This document shows, piece after piece, positions 1 to 11,224 of a stretch of 64,000 bases of DNA. Below the pieces are notes generated by a model. That model searched no databases. It worked only from the letters and a program-made list of their open reading frames with translations, and was not told the origin of the DNA. The DNA is from Phytophthora hibernalis (Eukaryota > Oomycota > Peronosporomycetes > Peronosporales > Peronosporaceae), in contig JAAKBF010000035.1 of NCBI GenBank assembly GCA_012656075.1, positions 62,001-126,000 of the forward strand, in the 5' to 3' direction. Made by a program: the position numbers and the translations under genes. Numbering within the stretch: the stretch's first letter is position 1; the number at the start of each line of letters is the position of its first letter.

Positions 1-830
1 TTGTGGCGGCACCAAATAATGCAGTCATCATCTGCAAAGCAGATCGTACTCGTCACGAAGACGGTGTGAAGCCATCTGTTGTACATCATGATTTTTAGGT
101 CATAATTAAACGGCTGCTACACCTATTGCGCATTATTAAGACATGCACACATCGTTAGTTTTGCACAGCATAGTTTTAGGAATATACGACTTACGCTCAG
201 GTTCTTTCCGTCGATAAAGCCGAAGGTGTGCTTGAGCATCGGCTCGCGGGCTTCAATCAGCTTTGCCGAGCCGGCCTTCCGATCAGAGGACGTTGGATAG
301 GGCCTCCTATGCTCGGCGCAGCAATCTGGACAGCGTGCTTGGTGAAATGCCGAAGACCATGCAGAGGGTGCTCTGCTCCATCTAGCCGACGTAAAAACAC
401 AGCATCAGGCTCATGATCTCGTGGTGGTAGCGTCGCTTGGGCGGCCGGCCTCGTGCGTTGTGGCGGGGAATTAAGTAGTAGCGGCTGAACCGCCGCAGAA
501 GCTGGCCTGTGTAACATGGGCAAGTTAGCGTAGGTTAGCAACAGCGAAATAAAGAGTACATGTTGCAGTACACGGACGCGCACCTCGCCAAACTAGTCGT
601 GTTTAGAAAGTTCACGTTCTTCCCGAACTTGTAGAGCATCATCCAAGCCGCGTCGCACGGCGTGTCGAGACGCTGCGTGGTCAAGTAGTGCCGGCTGCGG
701 ATGGATATCTTCCACTCGTCTTCCATCAGGAGGTGGTAGACCTCGCGACGGACTTCCTTAGCGCTTCGTCGTAGTCCTGGGCGGCCTCGGCCAACACGAG
801 CACTGCGTCGAAGTCTTCTTTTTCATCGCT
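1..830 (-). pseudogene. PIF/Harbinger-type transposase relic (DDE_Tnp_4 superfamily), left part cut by window edge
   Basis: Reading the minus strand in pieces gives a recognisable Harbinger-type nuclease: a stretch at about 740-560 (DEWKISIRSRHYL, then TNFLNxTSL-like NVNFLNTTSLAR), a helix-turn-helix-like stretch at 470-300 (GRPPKRRYHHEIMSLML, then FGISPSTLSRLLRRA), the conserved HTFGFIDGKNL at 232-197 and YNRWLHTVFVTSTICFADD near 75-15. In-frame stops (a TAG after FYVG near 375, another after LLRRA, then a TGA) show decay. A GTAAGT at 194-189 and a TAG acceptor near 117 fit one intron between the FIDGKNL exon and the YNRWLH exon. The family cuts and pastes DNA, usually with a Myb-like partner; none is visible here. 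The catalytic C-terminus lies outside the window. Confidence 0.75.
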
Positions 831-1405
831 TGAGCACGACGCGCGCGAAATCAAAAGTGAGGAAAATTTGAACGGTAGCTGTGCTGCAAGACGCCAAACT
901 ATGTCCGAGGTACAGTGGCGCGTACATCTTGTTTGGACAACCAGATTTAGGGCAGTACCAGAAGGGCACAGCTGGAAGATGTAAGATATTTGCGGTGTAG
1001 TTTCCGAGCGGTAAGTCGACATAAATATCGACTTAGATATATTATATCTTCTTAAAGGGCGACTTACTTGCTGCAACTAAGTCGCTCGGATAAGGTTTAT
1101 TTGGCAGGCGTCCATTGACACAGAAGACACAATTCTTCTTATTTTAAAATACCCCATACTATTTACACAGTATGGCGGTGCGAACTCATAGAAGCTTTGA
1201 TTAGATTGTTTCTGTGGCAGCTTGACTTGATGTTTCTGCATGCAAACTTATCTACATATGAGAAAACTACGAACCAAATGATACTAATGCACAATTTGGA
1301 GTTATGGAGATAATCGCCCCCAAAGTCAGGTCATCGTGTTTCGTACTTATGTGAAGCTTCGAGAAAAGGGAAGATTTGTGTTTTGAAAAACTGAACGGGT
1401 ACTAA
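831..1405. other. Intergenic, no supported gene
   Basis: AT-rich sequence with short unrelated reading frames on both strands. Nothing recognisable was found apart from the probable 5' remains of the Harbinger relic near 850-760. Confidence 0.5.
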
Positions 1406-1729
1406 AGTGAGATCATTCGAGAAGCTGCAGCCAAGAAGTCTCCCGTTGACGATGCCAGTCGACTAGCCTACTACTCTGCCATGGAACAAGCCAAGCCCGG
1501 AGTAGTTCAGTGCAGAAAGAGATCGAAAGAGCAAGACCTTCGGCGCAAAGTAGACGGGGTCTTGACGGAAAGCGTCAAAGTGAGTCGCATGTTAACTCAC
1601 TTCCTCGAAGACCTGAACCCGCCACCCATGAACCCCGAGAAGATACTGGATATGAACAAGAAAATCCGCCCGGATGTGCAGGATGAATTTCAGGACAACT
1701 ACATCTACGCTGCCCCGAGCAAGCAATAA
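1406..1729 (+). CDS. Unrecognised protein fragment
   Basis: A frame is open from 1406 (just after a TAA) to a TAA at 1727-1729, with an ATG at 1481. The product is hydrophilic, about 107 residues if read from 1406 or 82 from the ATG, rich in charged residues, and ends in PSKQ. Codon use looks protein-like (for example the LTHFLEDLNPPPMNPEKIL stretch). I do not recognise the family. It may be a single exon or a gene remnant in this repeat-rich end. No partner gene or promoter motif is evident. Confidence 0.35.
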   Translation, partial: SEIIREAAAKKSPVDDASRLAYYSAMEQAKPGVVQCRKRSKEQDLRRKVDGVLTESVKVSRMLTHFLEDLNPPPMNPEKILDMNKKIRPDVQDEFQDNYIYAAPSKQ

Positions 1730-2374
1730 GAAGGTGATACCAAGACAGCAAAAATCTTGAAAGGAGAACCGTACCACTATGGCAATCACTGCAAAGGCCA
1801 ACTAGGACCGCCGTCCCCGCATCACAATTTTACAAAAACATTAAAAATCTGTCTGGAACGGGAGATATTGTTTTGGGGAAGCTGTAACTTGGTTGGTTCT
1901 TGGTTATAGAGGACGTGCACAGGCTCAAAAGAAAGAGGAGATACCCCTTTATGTCATGGTGTGCTAAAATCGCGATTCGCACTTAGGTTCATTAATAATC
2001 TTTTGTTTGACGCCGTCTCATATATCATTCGTACATCTAAAACCGAAGCTACACAGCTGGATGACTGCGGGCTGACAAGTTGATGTAACAAACTGGTACT
2101 ACTGTACACGTACAGACTAGGCGAGTACCGCTGCTCCGCGGCAGTTTACCTTTATTAGTTAAGTCTGGGGAGCGCACCCGTTCAGCTCGCAGGGGCTCGC
2201 TGCACTACTTACCAAAATATATTACTTGTGTAAAGACTGGGGCGGTCCCTACGGACCTGCAAAGCACGGATATCTTACATAGTAGCACTTGAAGAGTCAT
2301 TTCAAGCATCGACTTGCCAAGCCCAAGCTTCCTCTACCTGCTAAACCATCGAATCTAGCCATTTCAAAGTCGCG
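1730..2374. other. Intergenic, no supported gene
   Basis: No family similarity or open frame of note on either strand. The region is moderately AT-rich. Confidence 0.5.
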
Positions 2375-2665
2375 ATGGAAGAGCCCACCACGCCAGCTAC
2401 ATTTGGAGAGCTTCTGAACGCTCTCAGCTGCCAACAAGCGGATTTTCAAGTGATGATACAACTCCAGTGTGCCGTCAACGCCGCACGTGCGGACGAGTTA
2501 AACACGGCTCGGCCGGTGGTGAGAAAAGACCAGCCACCTACCTAACAAGGAAAACTGTCCGAAGCTTTGGAGCTCTGTTTTTTGTTTACCATTGAGCAAT
2601 TATACGCGAATTATCACCCGCAGATGACGGAGGAGCCCCAGTTTGTGACCATGATCTCTTGTAAG
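2375..2665 (+). CDS. Possible 5' exons upstream of the SET-domain gene
   Basis: An ATG at 2375 opens a frame beginning MEEPTTPATFGELLNAL that runs to GTGAGA near 2520, a plausible donor. A second short exon-like stretch begins after a CAG near 2620 (MTEEPQFVTMIS) and meets GTAAGC at about 2660. Joining them keeps the frame, but no acceptor was found that joins the second piece cleanly to the SET gene at 2879. This is inference from splice-like signals only; it could equally be an unrelated small ORF. Confidence 0.25.
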
Positions 2666-2878
2666 CCCCATGAACTGGTACCGCCATTTTTCGCTTGAAT
2701 GCGATTCCGTGGGCACCAACAAAACGAGAACGCAGGAAAATCACCCACTCAGCCCTGAAAATGACAAAAATGCGTTTGCGTGAAATGCAAGTGACAGGGC
2801 ACGAGCATGCTAGGTTTAGGTTAACGATTTATCTCATATCGCAATCGGTCACAAACGTACCACTGGAGAGGAGCGCCG

Positions 2879-3864
2879 ATGAACTCCAACGGAAGCAGTT
2901 TCGAGGGCAACCTGCCCACCGTCAAGTTGGAGCTGCACGCAGAAGCAGGTCGCAGGAAGGCCGACATGCCCACCTTCCAGGAGTGCGATAAGAAAGGCAG
3001 GCGACTAAAGAACAACCCGGCCAAGCCGAAGAGGACCAGAAAGAAGCGCTATCCAAATGTCAAAAAGCCCGTAACATACTCCAAAAGAGTGTACAATCTT
3101 CCCAGAATGCAGGCCGTCTTCATGAAAATTCACCTGAGTCTTTCTGGAGTTCAAGAAGCACTTGAAGAGCTCCAGCAAGCTCGCATTTGCAACGAATCTC
3201 CTCCCTCTTCGCCAGAGTTTATTGTCATTGACGGAGATGACCCAGCCGATTGGCCAGCCGATGCCGAGCAGACAACTGCATTGAAGCAGGCAGAAGGCGA
3301 GGAATTTCCAATTAAATTCCCGGACGTCGGTAAAACTGACATGTGCACTTGTGAGCACGATTGCTTCCGCAATTGCTGCATTAATGCGCTTTTACCTTAC
3401 TATTGCACCCCCAAGAATTGCAAACTCAACAGACGCTGCTCCAATAGTCTCTATGAGTGCAACGATGTGCAACAGGTCGACACTGGCATCTCGAATCTGG
3501 GTGTTCAAGCAAGCGCCACAATTGAAGTTAGAACAACGATTGGGAGTTACAGCGGAGAGTTGACCACTCACGACTTTTCCAAAGACGAGAGCCAAAGCAG
3601 TGCGTACGCACTTAAGCTGCAGACAAAGAGCACGCGGAATAAATCGCCACCGCCCGATGCGGTGGAATAGTGCGCATGATCAACCACTTCTGCAGCCCCA
3701 ACACCAAGTTTGTGGAGATGACGAACCGAGCTAACGTACGCGTGCTAGTGATCGCACAGAGGAAGATCGAGGCCGGCGACGAGGTGGCGGTGGACTACGG
3801 GCCGGATTTGTGGTTTACATGCGTATGCGGAGAGACGTGCTGCCGCAGTAAGTCAATGAAGTAG
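2879..3864 (+). pseudogene. SET-domain histone-lysine methyltransferase-like gene, frame-broken
   Basis: The 263-residue first part has a basic N-terminus (PKRTRKKRYPNVKKP), then a cysteine-rich AWS/pre-SET segment (DMCTCEHDCFRNCC, followed by CTPKNCKLNRRCSN), then the start of SET (IGSYSGELTTHD). The second part, 3670-3864, carries the catalytic-pocket motif RMINHFCSPNTKF, the DYGPDLWF end of SET and a post-SET CxCxxxC-type tail (CVCGETCC). The two parts are in different frames. The sequence just before the join reads RCGGIVRMINH in the downstream frame, so a small indel near 3650 separates them. SET proteins methylate histone lysines in the nucleus. It may be a decayed gene or an assembly error. 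Confidence 0.8.
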
Positions 3865-4399
3865 GCAGAATCGCGCATATCAAGGTCAAATGGTAGGTTT
3901 AAGAAATTAATACCTACTGATCATTTAAAAGCTTTTTGATTGAGAAACAAACTGAAAGTTTATGAAGGACTGATCTGACACAGGTTTGGTTTGTTACAGT
4001 AAGAAATTAGAAACACCCGTATATTGACGGCATAGAAATTAGACTAAGCTCTGCAATGGTATATCGGTTGTCTGTGTAAAGGGACTAGATCATATGAGTA
4101 ACCTCTTTAAAGATTTTGTTTTTTTGTATCTAAATTTACACATATATTTGCTTCAGACATTTACAGCGTAACTATAGCAAACTAGTACCCGTCATAAACT
4201 TAGTATCGTGTTTGCATCGCTCATCAAAGAACCCAACAAAACAGATTTAAACTTTTTGTCCGAGCATTCTATAGATGTTACACATCCACAACCGTGTTGC
4301 TGGCGACTCAAATCATATATTGCTTTGATTCGAGGCAATCTCGTGGTTTACGACGACGCATTTTGCTGCTGCAGCCCGTTTCTTCCTCTTTAAACGTTT
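3865..4399. other. Intergenic, no supported gene
   Basis: AT-rich. The 61-residue frame at 4208-4393 has no recognisable features and is not supported. Confidence 0.5.
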
Positions 4400-5370
4400 G
4401 GGGGCGCTAAGTGCTTGTGACTAACGCTTTTCCGGTCCTGATCCATGCGCTCGTAGGGGAGTTGGTCCACGTGTTTTGATTGTTCGGACCACTCTCAGTA
4501 ATTTGCGGATGCGATGCATGTGCCACCGGATGGGATAGAGGAGCCCCGGCGGAACCACCTAGCCAATAATAGTGCCTCAAAAGGATGATAGGGGTAACTT
4601 TGTATCGTGGTACTTCACATTGAAGGTGGAGTCGTCCCGGATAGCGTTAGATACAAATGTGCATAGGGATTTGTCCGTAGCTTCGGTATTTTGGCGAGAT
4701 TCGCGGAGGGCAGACTCCGCCTCTGCTGAATCGTACATCACCATCGCCGACACCGAAGCTCTCATGCATCCAGCCGTCTCTTGGGTGGTTTCTATAACCC
4801 TCGTTCGCAAAGAAGGAGGCACCACGGACGCGAGTTGAGCACCCATGCACTCCACCACGACAGCTGCGCGACCAATAATGTGCTCCGCGCTTCCCAGGCG
4901 TACTTCATTGTTCAGCGATGTAACCTCTGCAACGAAAGCTGACTGCACAAGCCATCCTCGGATCTCCTCAAATTCAGCATTAAGTGGTAGAGTCACTCGA
5001 TCTGTGATGTCCAATCCAGAGAACGGCACTGCCGGCTCATTCAGCACCTGCGGTTTGTCGTAATGAACGCGCATCATTCTTGGGTATCTAGTGCGATCCT
5101 GATGGGCGTCGGCAATATCGCTTGGGTAACTTGTCAGCAAAAACCGGAATCAGGATTGTCATCCAGGTATGTCTGCCTCTCACGTGCAGTCATACCCAGC
5201 CAGCACCGACGGAGTTCTCTACCAGCGCGACTACGCAGCCACTTCATGACATCATTATTGTCCCCTGAGTTATACCCTTGCGTTTGCTCGCGCGCGAACC
5301 GTGCGGCGTTAGCAGAAATATGGCGCCCTCTCTCGGAGCAGAAGACCCAGAAGCCCCGGTGACAGCGCAT
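4400..5370 (-). pseudogene. Unrecognised gene, frame-broken
   Basis: An ATG at 5370 opens a 78-residue frame (MRCHRGFWVFCSERG, then MKWLRSRAGRELRRCWLGMT) ending at DDNPDSGF. Directly after it the frame moves by one at an A-run (5139-5143 on the plus strand) into a 187-residue frame that ends at 4577. A third frame then stays open for about 60 codons to near 4400, so the gene probably continued. The N-terminal part is basic and aromatic; the middle is rich in Ala, Ser, Glu and Val. I do not recognise the family and assign no function. The T/A-run shift is of the type seen throughout this assembly. Confidence 0.45.
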
Positions 5371-5486
5371 TTTGGTGGTTTCAGTTGAGTGGCAGAAATG
5401 AGAGACTGTTCCCCGTTCGTATCACTGAGTATTTTACATTTGAAATTTGTAAATAGATACATATCGCAAAATGACACAAGGATATG

Positions 5487-5612
5487 TAATTATGTAACGT
5501 TGCGGTAGATCTCATACTGTATCTTTGCGGTAAATGCTACAATGTAACAATGCGGCAGTTGTCATACTGTATCTCTGTGGTAATATGTAACGTTGTTGTG
5601 TTTTTCATACCG
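5487..5612. repeat. Short imperfect tandem repeat, about 43-50 bp period
   Basis: The unit begins ATGTAACGTTGCGG, continues with TCATACTGTATCT and ends in GCGGTAA-like sequence. It appears twice almost complete (5490s and 5540s) and a third time in part (ATGTAACGTTGTTG near 5586). No coding sense is apparent. Confidence 0.6.
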
Positions 5613-6064
5613 CTACATCAGCCTACGTTGGTCACATGCACATTTCACGCGCTGTCGAAATGTACACAGACTGAATCAGTAAATCCGCATATTGATCGCA
5701 TTACCCGGGGTGTAATCGAACGGGTTCTGTTAACCGTAAATGCTGATCATGTCCAGTTCGCATGAGTAGTTTCTCCAAAGTTTTTTTGCTTCCTAGAGGC
5801 AGGTTTTGACGTCTAAAGCCCGTTGTTTGAAGAGATCTATAGAACACATACTCCATGAAAAGGTTATTTATTTAAGCACCAATGATGAATACCAACATTT
5901 CCCCATATCGACATTACGCCCATTCTATCAAACAACCCGAAAACGTCACCGTTCATGCATTTAACTCGCCCTGTCGTGTGAGTAGCCCCCAAATGCTACC
6001 TCTGTGAAAGTGCGTGGCCGTTCAAGGGCGGTCTGCCTACGGGGACTGTCGGTATTCCACTGGA

Positions 6065-7840
6065 TTAAGGGTCGCCGACTTCGATAAATGAATCATCGCG
6101 GTGGCGCTTCTTAGCAGGAGTACGGTTAACAAGCACTTCGTTCCCGAAGTAATAAACGGCTCCATGCTCGGCGAGTATGTGAATCAAGTGCACGCATGTG
6201 CTGAATTTGAAGTACATGTTGCGTTCACACATGTGTCGCACGATATCGACTTTCCAGCCCCATCGTGGTTGGTTCTGCACTTCCATTCTAGCATAATTTA
6301 AAACCATTTAGGCTGATATAGCTATTCCTTCTTCGGTTTTGCGTCGAGGTTTCACACTTACGCGTGGTGGTTGAGTTGAGGCTGCAAATTTGATGCTGGT
6401 CATAGGTGTGGCAGCATCAGGCGGAGAAAATACATTTTCTGTTTATCCAATCCCTTGGCACGACGCCTGAGCGTACTAGGTGGGTCGACTTGAATGCGAA
6501 ATCCGTGTACTGAGCTCGACTCATTGTGACAGCAGTACAATATCTCCTGAAGCAGAGTCCCCATTTTAGGCGCTGTCGAAGTGAATGAAATAATCTCGTT
6601 TCAATTTCTTATTGAATTGTTCAACTGGGTTGTTTGTTGTGGCGAAGGCCCCAGAGGTATGAAAACATTGCCACCGCACAAAATTTCCTTTCAACCACTG
6701 TGTCACAAAATACTCAGCAAACTCAGTAGTCTCTGAATCAGTCCGCCAGGCGGACACATTTGTTTGAACAAACTCAATGCATTGCTCCATCGTGCGGCTA
6801 AAGTGAATATCGTAAATATCCCGGAATATTCGATTTGATGCCACTTCAGACATTCCTTTGGTTCGCTCGACAACTTTGGCGACAAGGTGGTAGAAGCACA
6901 TGAGGTAGATGTACGTATTGTCTGTTCCAAATACGGCCTTCACTGCGTTGAACTGCCCCTTTCCGCATCACCCATTACGGAGCTGACCATCAGTGGTTTT
7001 CCCGTGACGCGTGTGTACATGTCTCGCAAAGAAAAATACACTCAAGCAACTGGTATTCGATGCGACATCGATCTGAAATTCCACACACGACCACTTGATA
7101 ATCAACTTGGTTCAGCTTGAAAGTTGCATCCAAATGTAGGATAAACAAATTGCTAGGGCGGCCCATCTTTGTCAGCATCCGCTTCGTAGTAACTCCTACA
7201 ACGAAATGTTTATCGTCTGATCCATTTCCAACAAACATTTTGCCATATTAATCGCGTGTCCAAATGTAAACGATGTTGTGTCATTCTCATGACCCGACAA
7301 ACTCGTGCTTGTGAACGAATTCAGCGATATCCTTGTGCTTGTCGTGGTTCATCAGTTTCTTTTTCCGATAATGATTCACGAAGTTTTGAACTTTAGAGAG
7401 ACTGGGTACCATATCCATATCCACGTCAAACTTATGCTGCATGGAGTTCCGAATTCGTGAAGGTCTGAGGTGATGTGTTGCCATCTCGCGTAGGTAAACC
7501 TTGTGGCCTTCAGTCAATTTTATGCTTTTCGTATCGTTGAAATCTCTTCTAGCCCTCGAATGATCTCCACGTTCGTAAATAGTCGAATCGCGCATATTGG
7601 AGCACTCCAGCACCCTACCACGCCACTTGCACTTCCCATATGAGCACGCAGTTTTGCAAGATGGCGACGAGCAGTCCAAAAGTCGATAAGACATCGTGTG
7701 TGGCTCTGGCGAGATTCACACGGTGCAAGGAACCACGTTACATTTACCAACCTGATACTGTTGAACGTTTCGAGAAAGCTAGTCGCTTCGTCCGGAGGCA
7801 CGTTGGCCACCACTAGGACCCAATTTAATGAGCGGGGCAT
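6065..7840 (-). pseudogene. Mutator-like (MULE) transposase relic
   Basis: Segments in order on the minus strand: an N-terminal piece from ATG 7840 (MPRSLNWVLVVANVPPDEA); a zinc-finger-like piece and the helix region KVYLREMATHHLRPSRIR with VQNFVNHYRKKK (about 7694-7287); the first catalytic Asp in LFILHLDATFKLNQVDY (about 7238-7100); a second Asp in GDAE near 6985; FYHLVAKVVERT and TNNPVEQFNKKLKR (6943-6566); and a SWIM-type C-x-C…C-x-H segment at the C-terminus (6307-6065). At least four frame changes separate the pieces. MULE transposases move DNA with long terminal repeats and ~9-bp duplications; I did not find the ends. Confidence 0.8.
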
Positions 7841-8089
7841 GGTTGAGTGTCCCTTCGGCTCAGCCTTCTTCGATCTGAAATGAGAACTGAAACAAGCCCT
7901 TTTATTTTATTGGATAAAAATACCATCGATGGTCTTCTGGGGTTGGTCAAAGTCATGTACTTTGTGTGGCATCGTCATGAATGGGTGGCCGTCAGTTGTT
8001 TCATAGTGTGCCATGTTTATGATTTATGTGCGATCAGAGGTTTTGTGTGAAAACCCACGATCCAGGGTGATTATGCTATATTCTCCGAC

Positions 8090-8470
8090 AAAACGTGGGC
8101 TACATTCAAGGCAGCAATGCGCCGTCGTTTTCTACCCCTGACCACGAGTATGGGCTGCGCGAGCGTCTCTGCGCTTTGAACCAAAATACATTGCTGCAGA
8201 CTATATCGGGGACTTTCAAAATCTGCTGATTCAATGCACTACGCCGATTTCGCCGCTGGAACTGCGTTTCTACTTTCAACAAGGCCTACGACCGCTACCC
8301 CATTTTCGCGAGCACCACCCCCAAAACTTGGAAGATGCGATGAAGGGGCGCTGCATTTTGACGACTCCGACCGCAAGGCAGACTCGTCCAACTGGGAATC
8401 GAAGGCTGTTTGCTATGGTTGCAAGGACGTCGGCCACATTGCCCCTAACTGTCCGACGCTGAAGCCATAG
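8090..8470 (+). pseudogene. LTR-retrotransposon gag fragment with zinc knuckle
   Basis: In one frame about 8205-8350 reads as a gag core (LIQCTTPISPLELRFYFQQG, then RPLPHFREHHPQNLEDAMK). After a frame change it continues to a CCHC zinc knuckle, CYGCKDVGHIAPNC, at about 8415-8457, and stops at 8470. No protease, integrase or reverse transcriptase follows; instead a tandem repeat begins. This is an isolated fragment of a Ty3/copia-type gag. Confidence 0.75.
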
Positions 8471-8603
8471 CCTCCTTTCAAAGCGGGGTCGTGTTACTCA
8501 TCTGCGTTATACTGAGATAGTAAGCAACGAAGTGCTTAGTAGCACAGCCCAACTAGGATTAATTATACGGGCCCCTCGGTATAGCGAATGACATACCATA
8601 TGG

Positions 8604-8982
8604 TATCGGTGCCAACCACGACCCACCAAACGGCTTATTTGTTCGGTCGCACTGGCACCGGTAGTATACCGATACAATATCGGTGCCAACCACGGGCCCC
8701 AAACGGCTTATTTGTCCGGTCACACTGGCACCGGTAGTATACCGATACAATATCGGTGCCGACCACGGCCCCCAAACAGCTTAATCGTCCGGTCACAATG
8801 GCACCGATATACCGATACAATATCGGTGCCGACCCACGACCCCCAAACAGCTTAATCGTCCGGTCACACGAGCTCCGGTATACCGATTACATATCGGTGA
8901 CAACCACAACCCCAAATGGCTTATTTGTACGGTCACACCGGCACCGGTTGTATACTGATACCATATCGGCGCCAACCACGAC
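8604..8982. repeat. Tandem repeat, 70-74 bp unit, five copies plus a partial
   Basis: The marker TATCGGTGCC (or one-base variants) starts copies at 8604, 8678, 8751, 8821, 8892 and 8964, giving periods of 74, 73, 70, 71 and 72. Each unit runs through CCAAACRGCTTA and CGGTCACAC to GGCACCGGTAGTATACCGATA. The start and end of each unit are near complements, so every unit can fold back. Confidence 0.9.
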
Positions 8983-9049
8983 GATCACGGGGCTGAACCC
9001 GCACCTCTCTGGGGCGGCGCCGCTATCTACATCTAGGGCCTCAACGGTG

Positions 9050-9460
9050 GTGCAGCGCGTGTGGCTTGACCACGTCAAGGTCTCCGACGTCGGTCGCTAG
9101 ATTATCGCCACCGGCTCGACCAGCGCCAAGAGCTTGGCTACCAGTAATTCCGAATTCGACGGTCGCACACAGTACTCGGCTACGTGCGGCGGCTTCCGCT
9201 ACTGGACCTTCCTCTTCATGTCGGCCAGGGCCCGACGGTTGGCGGCAACTCCATCGTCCACGCCGCCAACAACTACTGGTACAGAAGCACGGGCTTCCCG
9301 TACGTCGCCGTCGAGAACGGAAACGTGCTGCTGGAGGGCAACTACTTCGAGTCCACGGCCATCCCCAACAAACACGACGCCGAGGCGGTCGGCGCCATCA
9401 TCGTGTGCCGTCGGCGTCGACGGTGTGGGTGCGCTGTCCTCCAAAAGCAGTCGCCTTGAC
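9050..9460 (+). pseudogene. Pectin lyase (polysaccharide lyase family 1) fragment
   Basis: The frame at 9058 reads VWLDHVKVSDVGR, an in-frame TAG at 9098-9100, then SNSEFDGRTQYSATC and FRYWTFLFM. After a frame change near 9225 it continues VGGNSIVHAANNYWYRSTG and VLLEGNYFES. These are the conserved parallel beta-helix segments of fungal and oomycete pectin lyases, which cleave methyl-esterified pectin of plant cell walls. The segment normally lying between FLFM and the VHAANNYW strand is missing, and both gene ends are absent. The stop codon plus internal deletion make this a genuine relic rather than a miscall. Confidence 0.8.
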
Positions 9461-9640
9461 AGTGACTAAACCCGCGTGGCGCGCCGTTGGCTATCGGTTT
9501 GAAGGTAGCATGGTGTCCGCGAAGAACGACCGCTCGGTTTCGCGCTCCTTTGTAAAAAATGATATCCCAGCCTGCACGAACCCCTGGTTATAGAGTCGTA
9601 TTTAGCAAAATACTATCTCAGTCTTCGCGAAGCCCTAGTA

Positions 9641-9888
9641 CACTCCCGGACAGAATATTACGGCCACCGATATTTTTGCTATAACTTTTTTCTACTGGGA
9701 GTTGAGGCTTGCTGTTTAGATATGTGCTGTAGGCACCCTAGTGAAGCATAGTTACGATTAGAAGTTTGCGAAGTTCGAGCTGCGAGGGAGGCTCCCATAC
9801 AAAAAAACATTTGTGGACCTGGACACAATATACGGCCAGCCAGACCCATACAAAAATTAAATCAAACGTCATGAAAAGATTGTGTCAT
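9641..9888. repeat. Left terminal inverted repeat of the Tc1 element
   Basis: Pairs with 10977-11224 over almost the whole length, with only scattered differences. Confidence 0.9.
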
Positions 9889-9981
9889 AAAGTAAATGCT
9901 CTCAGAACCACCAGTCCACTGGCAAGCTGCTGCCGCTCCCTGCTCGACCACCTTGTGCTCTCACTGTCATTCCCCAACCGG

Positions 9982-10970
9982 ATGGGCAGAGGACCATCGC
10001 TGACCGAGGCGGAGCGCGGACGGATCCAAGGACTGAGCGAGGGCGGCTTCAGCATCCGAGCTATTGCCGAGAAGACGAAGCGCTCAAGGGACTGCGTGCA
10101 GAGAGCTCTGAAGACAGGCTCGACGCGACATCGTACAGCAGGCCGGAAGCCGTCGCTAACCAAACGGCAGACACGCCGCATCGTGCGCAAGGCTTCCACC
10201 GGAGACTACAGCTCCACGCGTCTGAAGGAGGAGCTTTCGTGCTCGTGCACGGCTCGAACGATCCGCCGTCTTCTGGCTGGCGTTGACTGGCTGGATTACG
10301 CCAAGATGGACAACATCCTCCCCCTGACCAAGCAGCACAAGCTAGATCGTTTGGATTGGGCCAAGCGGATGATTGTACAGCCTGACATGTGGCCCACAAT
10401 CGTCTTCTCTGACGAGAAGAAATTCAATCTCGATGGGCCAGATGGCCTTCGCCATTACTGGCGTGACATACGGCGGCCTACCAGACAGACTGTGCGACGG
10501 CAGAACGGTGGGGGTCTGTAATGATTTGGGGGAGCTTTAGTGCAGCCGGAAAGTCGAAGCTCGCAGTTCTCCAAGGGCGACAGGCGTCCGAGCACTACGT
10601 GTACACAGTGTCGGAGTACATGCTCCCGTTCGCGCACCTCCATCATGGCGTGTACTACATCTACCAGCAAGACAACGCGTCTATCCACCGCTCCAAGTTC
10701 ACGACCGCATTCTTTGAGGAGGAAGGAATCCGTGTTCTCGACTGGCCTGCCCGCTCTCCGGACTTGAACCCAATCGAGAACGTGTGGGCCATGATGGCTC
10801 AGATCGTCTATCATAATGGCAAGCAGTACGACAGCGTTGCGGAACTGACAGCGGCTATTTATGCAGCGTCGGCGGCTGTTGACCTTACTTACTTGCGCAA
10901 GCTCATAGACTCGATGCCAAGACGCTGCATCGAAGTCATCTCCAAGCAGGGCAACACAACGCACTACTAA
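9982..10970 (+). pseudogene. Tc1-family DD34E transposase with one frame break
   Basis: From ATG 9982 (MGRGPSLTEAERGRIQGL) the first half contains the paired helix-turn-helix domains (SIRAIAEKTKRSRDCVQRAL; GRKPSLTKRQTRRIVRKAS) and the first catalytic Asp in VFSDEKKFNLDGPDG. It stops at 10521. The second half, 10521-10970, starts MIWGSFS and holds the second Asp (YQQDNASIHRS) and the final Glu (SPDLNPIENVW), with 34 residues between them. One missing T near 10515 separates the halves (GGG-S-V-MIWG expected). No other damage is visible, so the true element may be active. The enzyme would act on the flanking inverted repeats. Confidence 0.9.
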
Positions 10971-10976
10971 TAGCAA

Positions 10977-11224
10977 ATTACACAATCTTTTCATGACGTT
11001 TGACTAAATTTTTGTATGGGTCTGGCTGGCCGTATATTGTGTCCAGGTCCACAAATGTTTTTTTGTATGGGAGCCTCCCTCGCAGCTCGAACTTCGCAAA
11101 CTTCTAATCGTAACTATGCTTCACTAGGGTGCCTACAGCACATATCTAAACAGCAAGCCTCAACTCCCAGTAGAAAAAAGTTATAGCAAAAATGTCGGTG
11201 GCCGTAATATTCTGTCCGGGAGTG
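10977..11224. repeat. Right terminal inverted repeat of the Tc1 element
   Basis: Complement of 9641-9888. The inner end lies a few bases after the transposase stop codon. Confidence 0.9.

Larger units (their letters stand above)
9641..11224 (+). mobile_element. Tc1/mariner-type transposon with long terminal inverted repeats
   Basis: The element begins CACTCCCGGACAGAATATTA at 9641 and ends with its complement at 11224, and TA flanks each side (9639-9640 and 11225-11226). The inverted repeats run about 248 bp (9641-9888 and 10977-11224) and are nearly identical, including the inner AACGTCATGAAAAGATTGTG. One transposase gene fills the inside. The near-identity of the arms suggests a recent insertion. 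Confidence 0.95.

Noticed and set aside
8756..9100. 114-residue frame through the tandem repeat
   Set aside because: It is an open frame created by the repeat period and ends in the pectin-lyase fragment.
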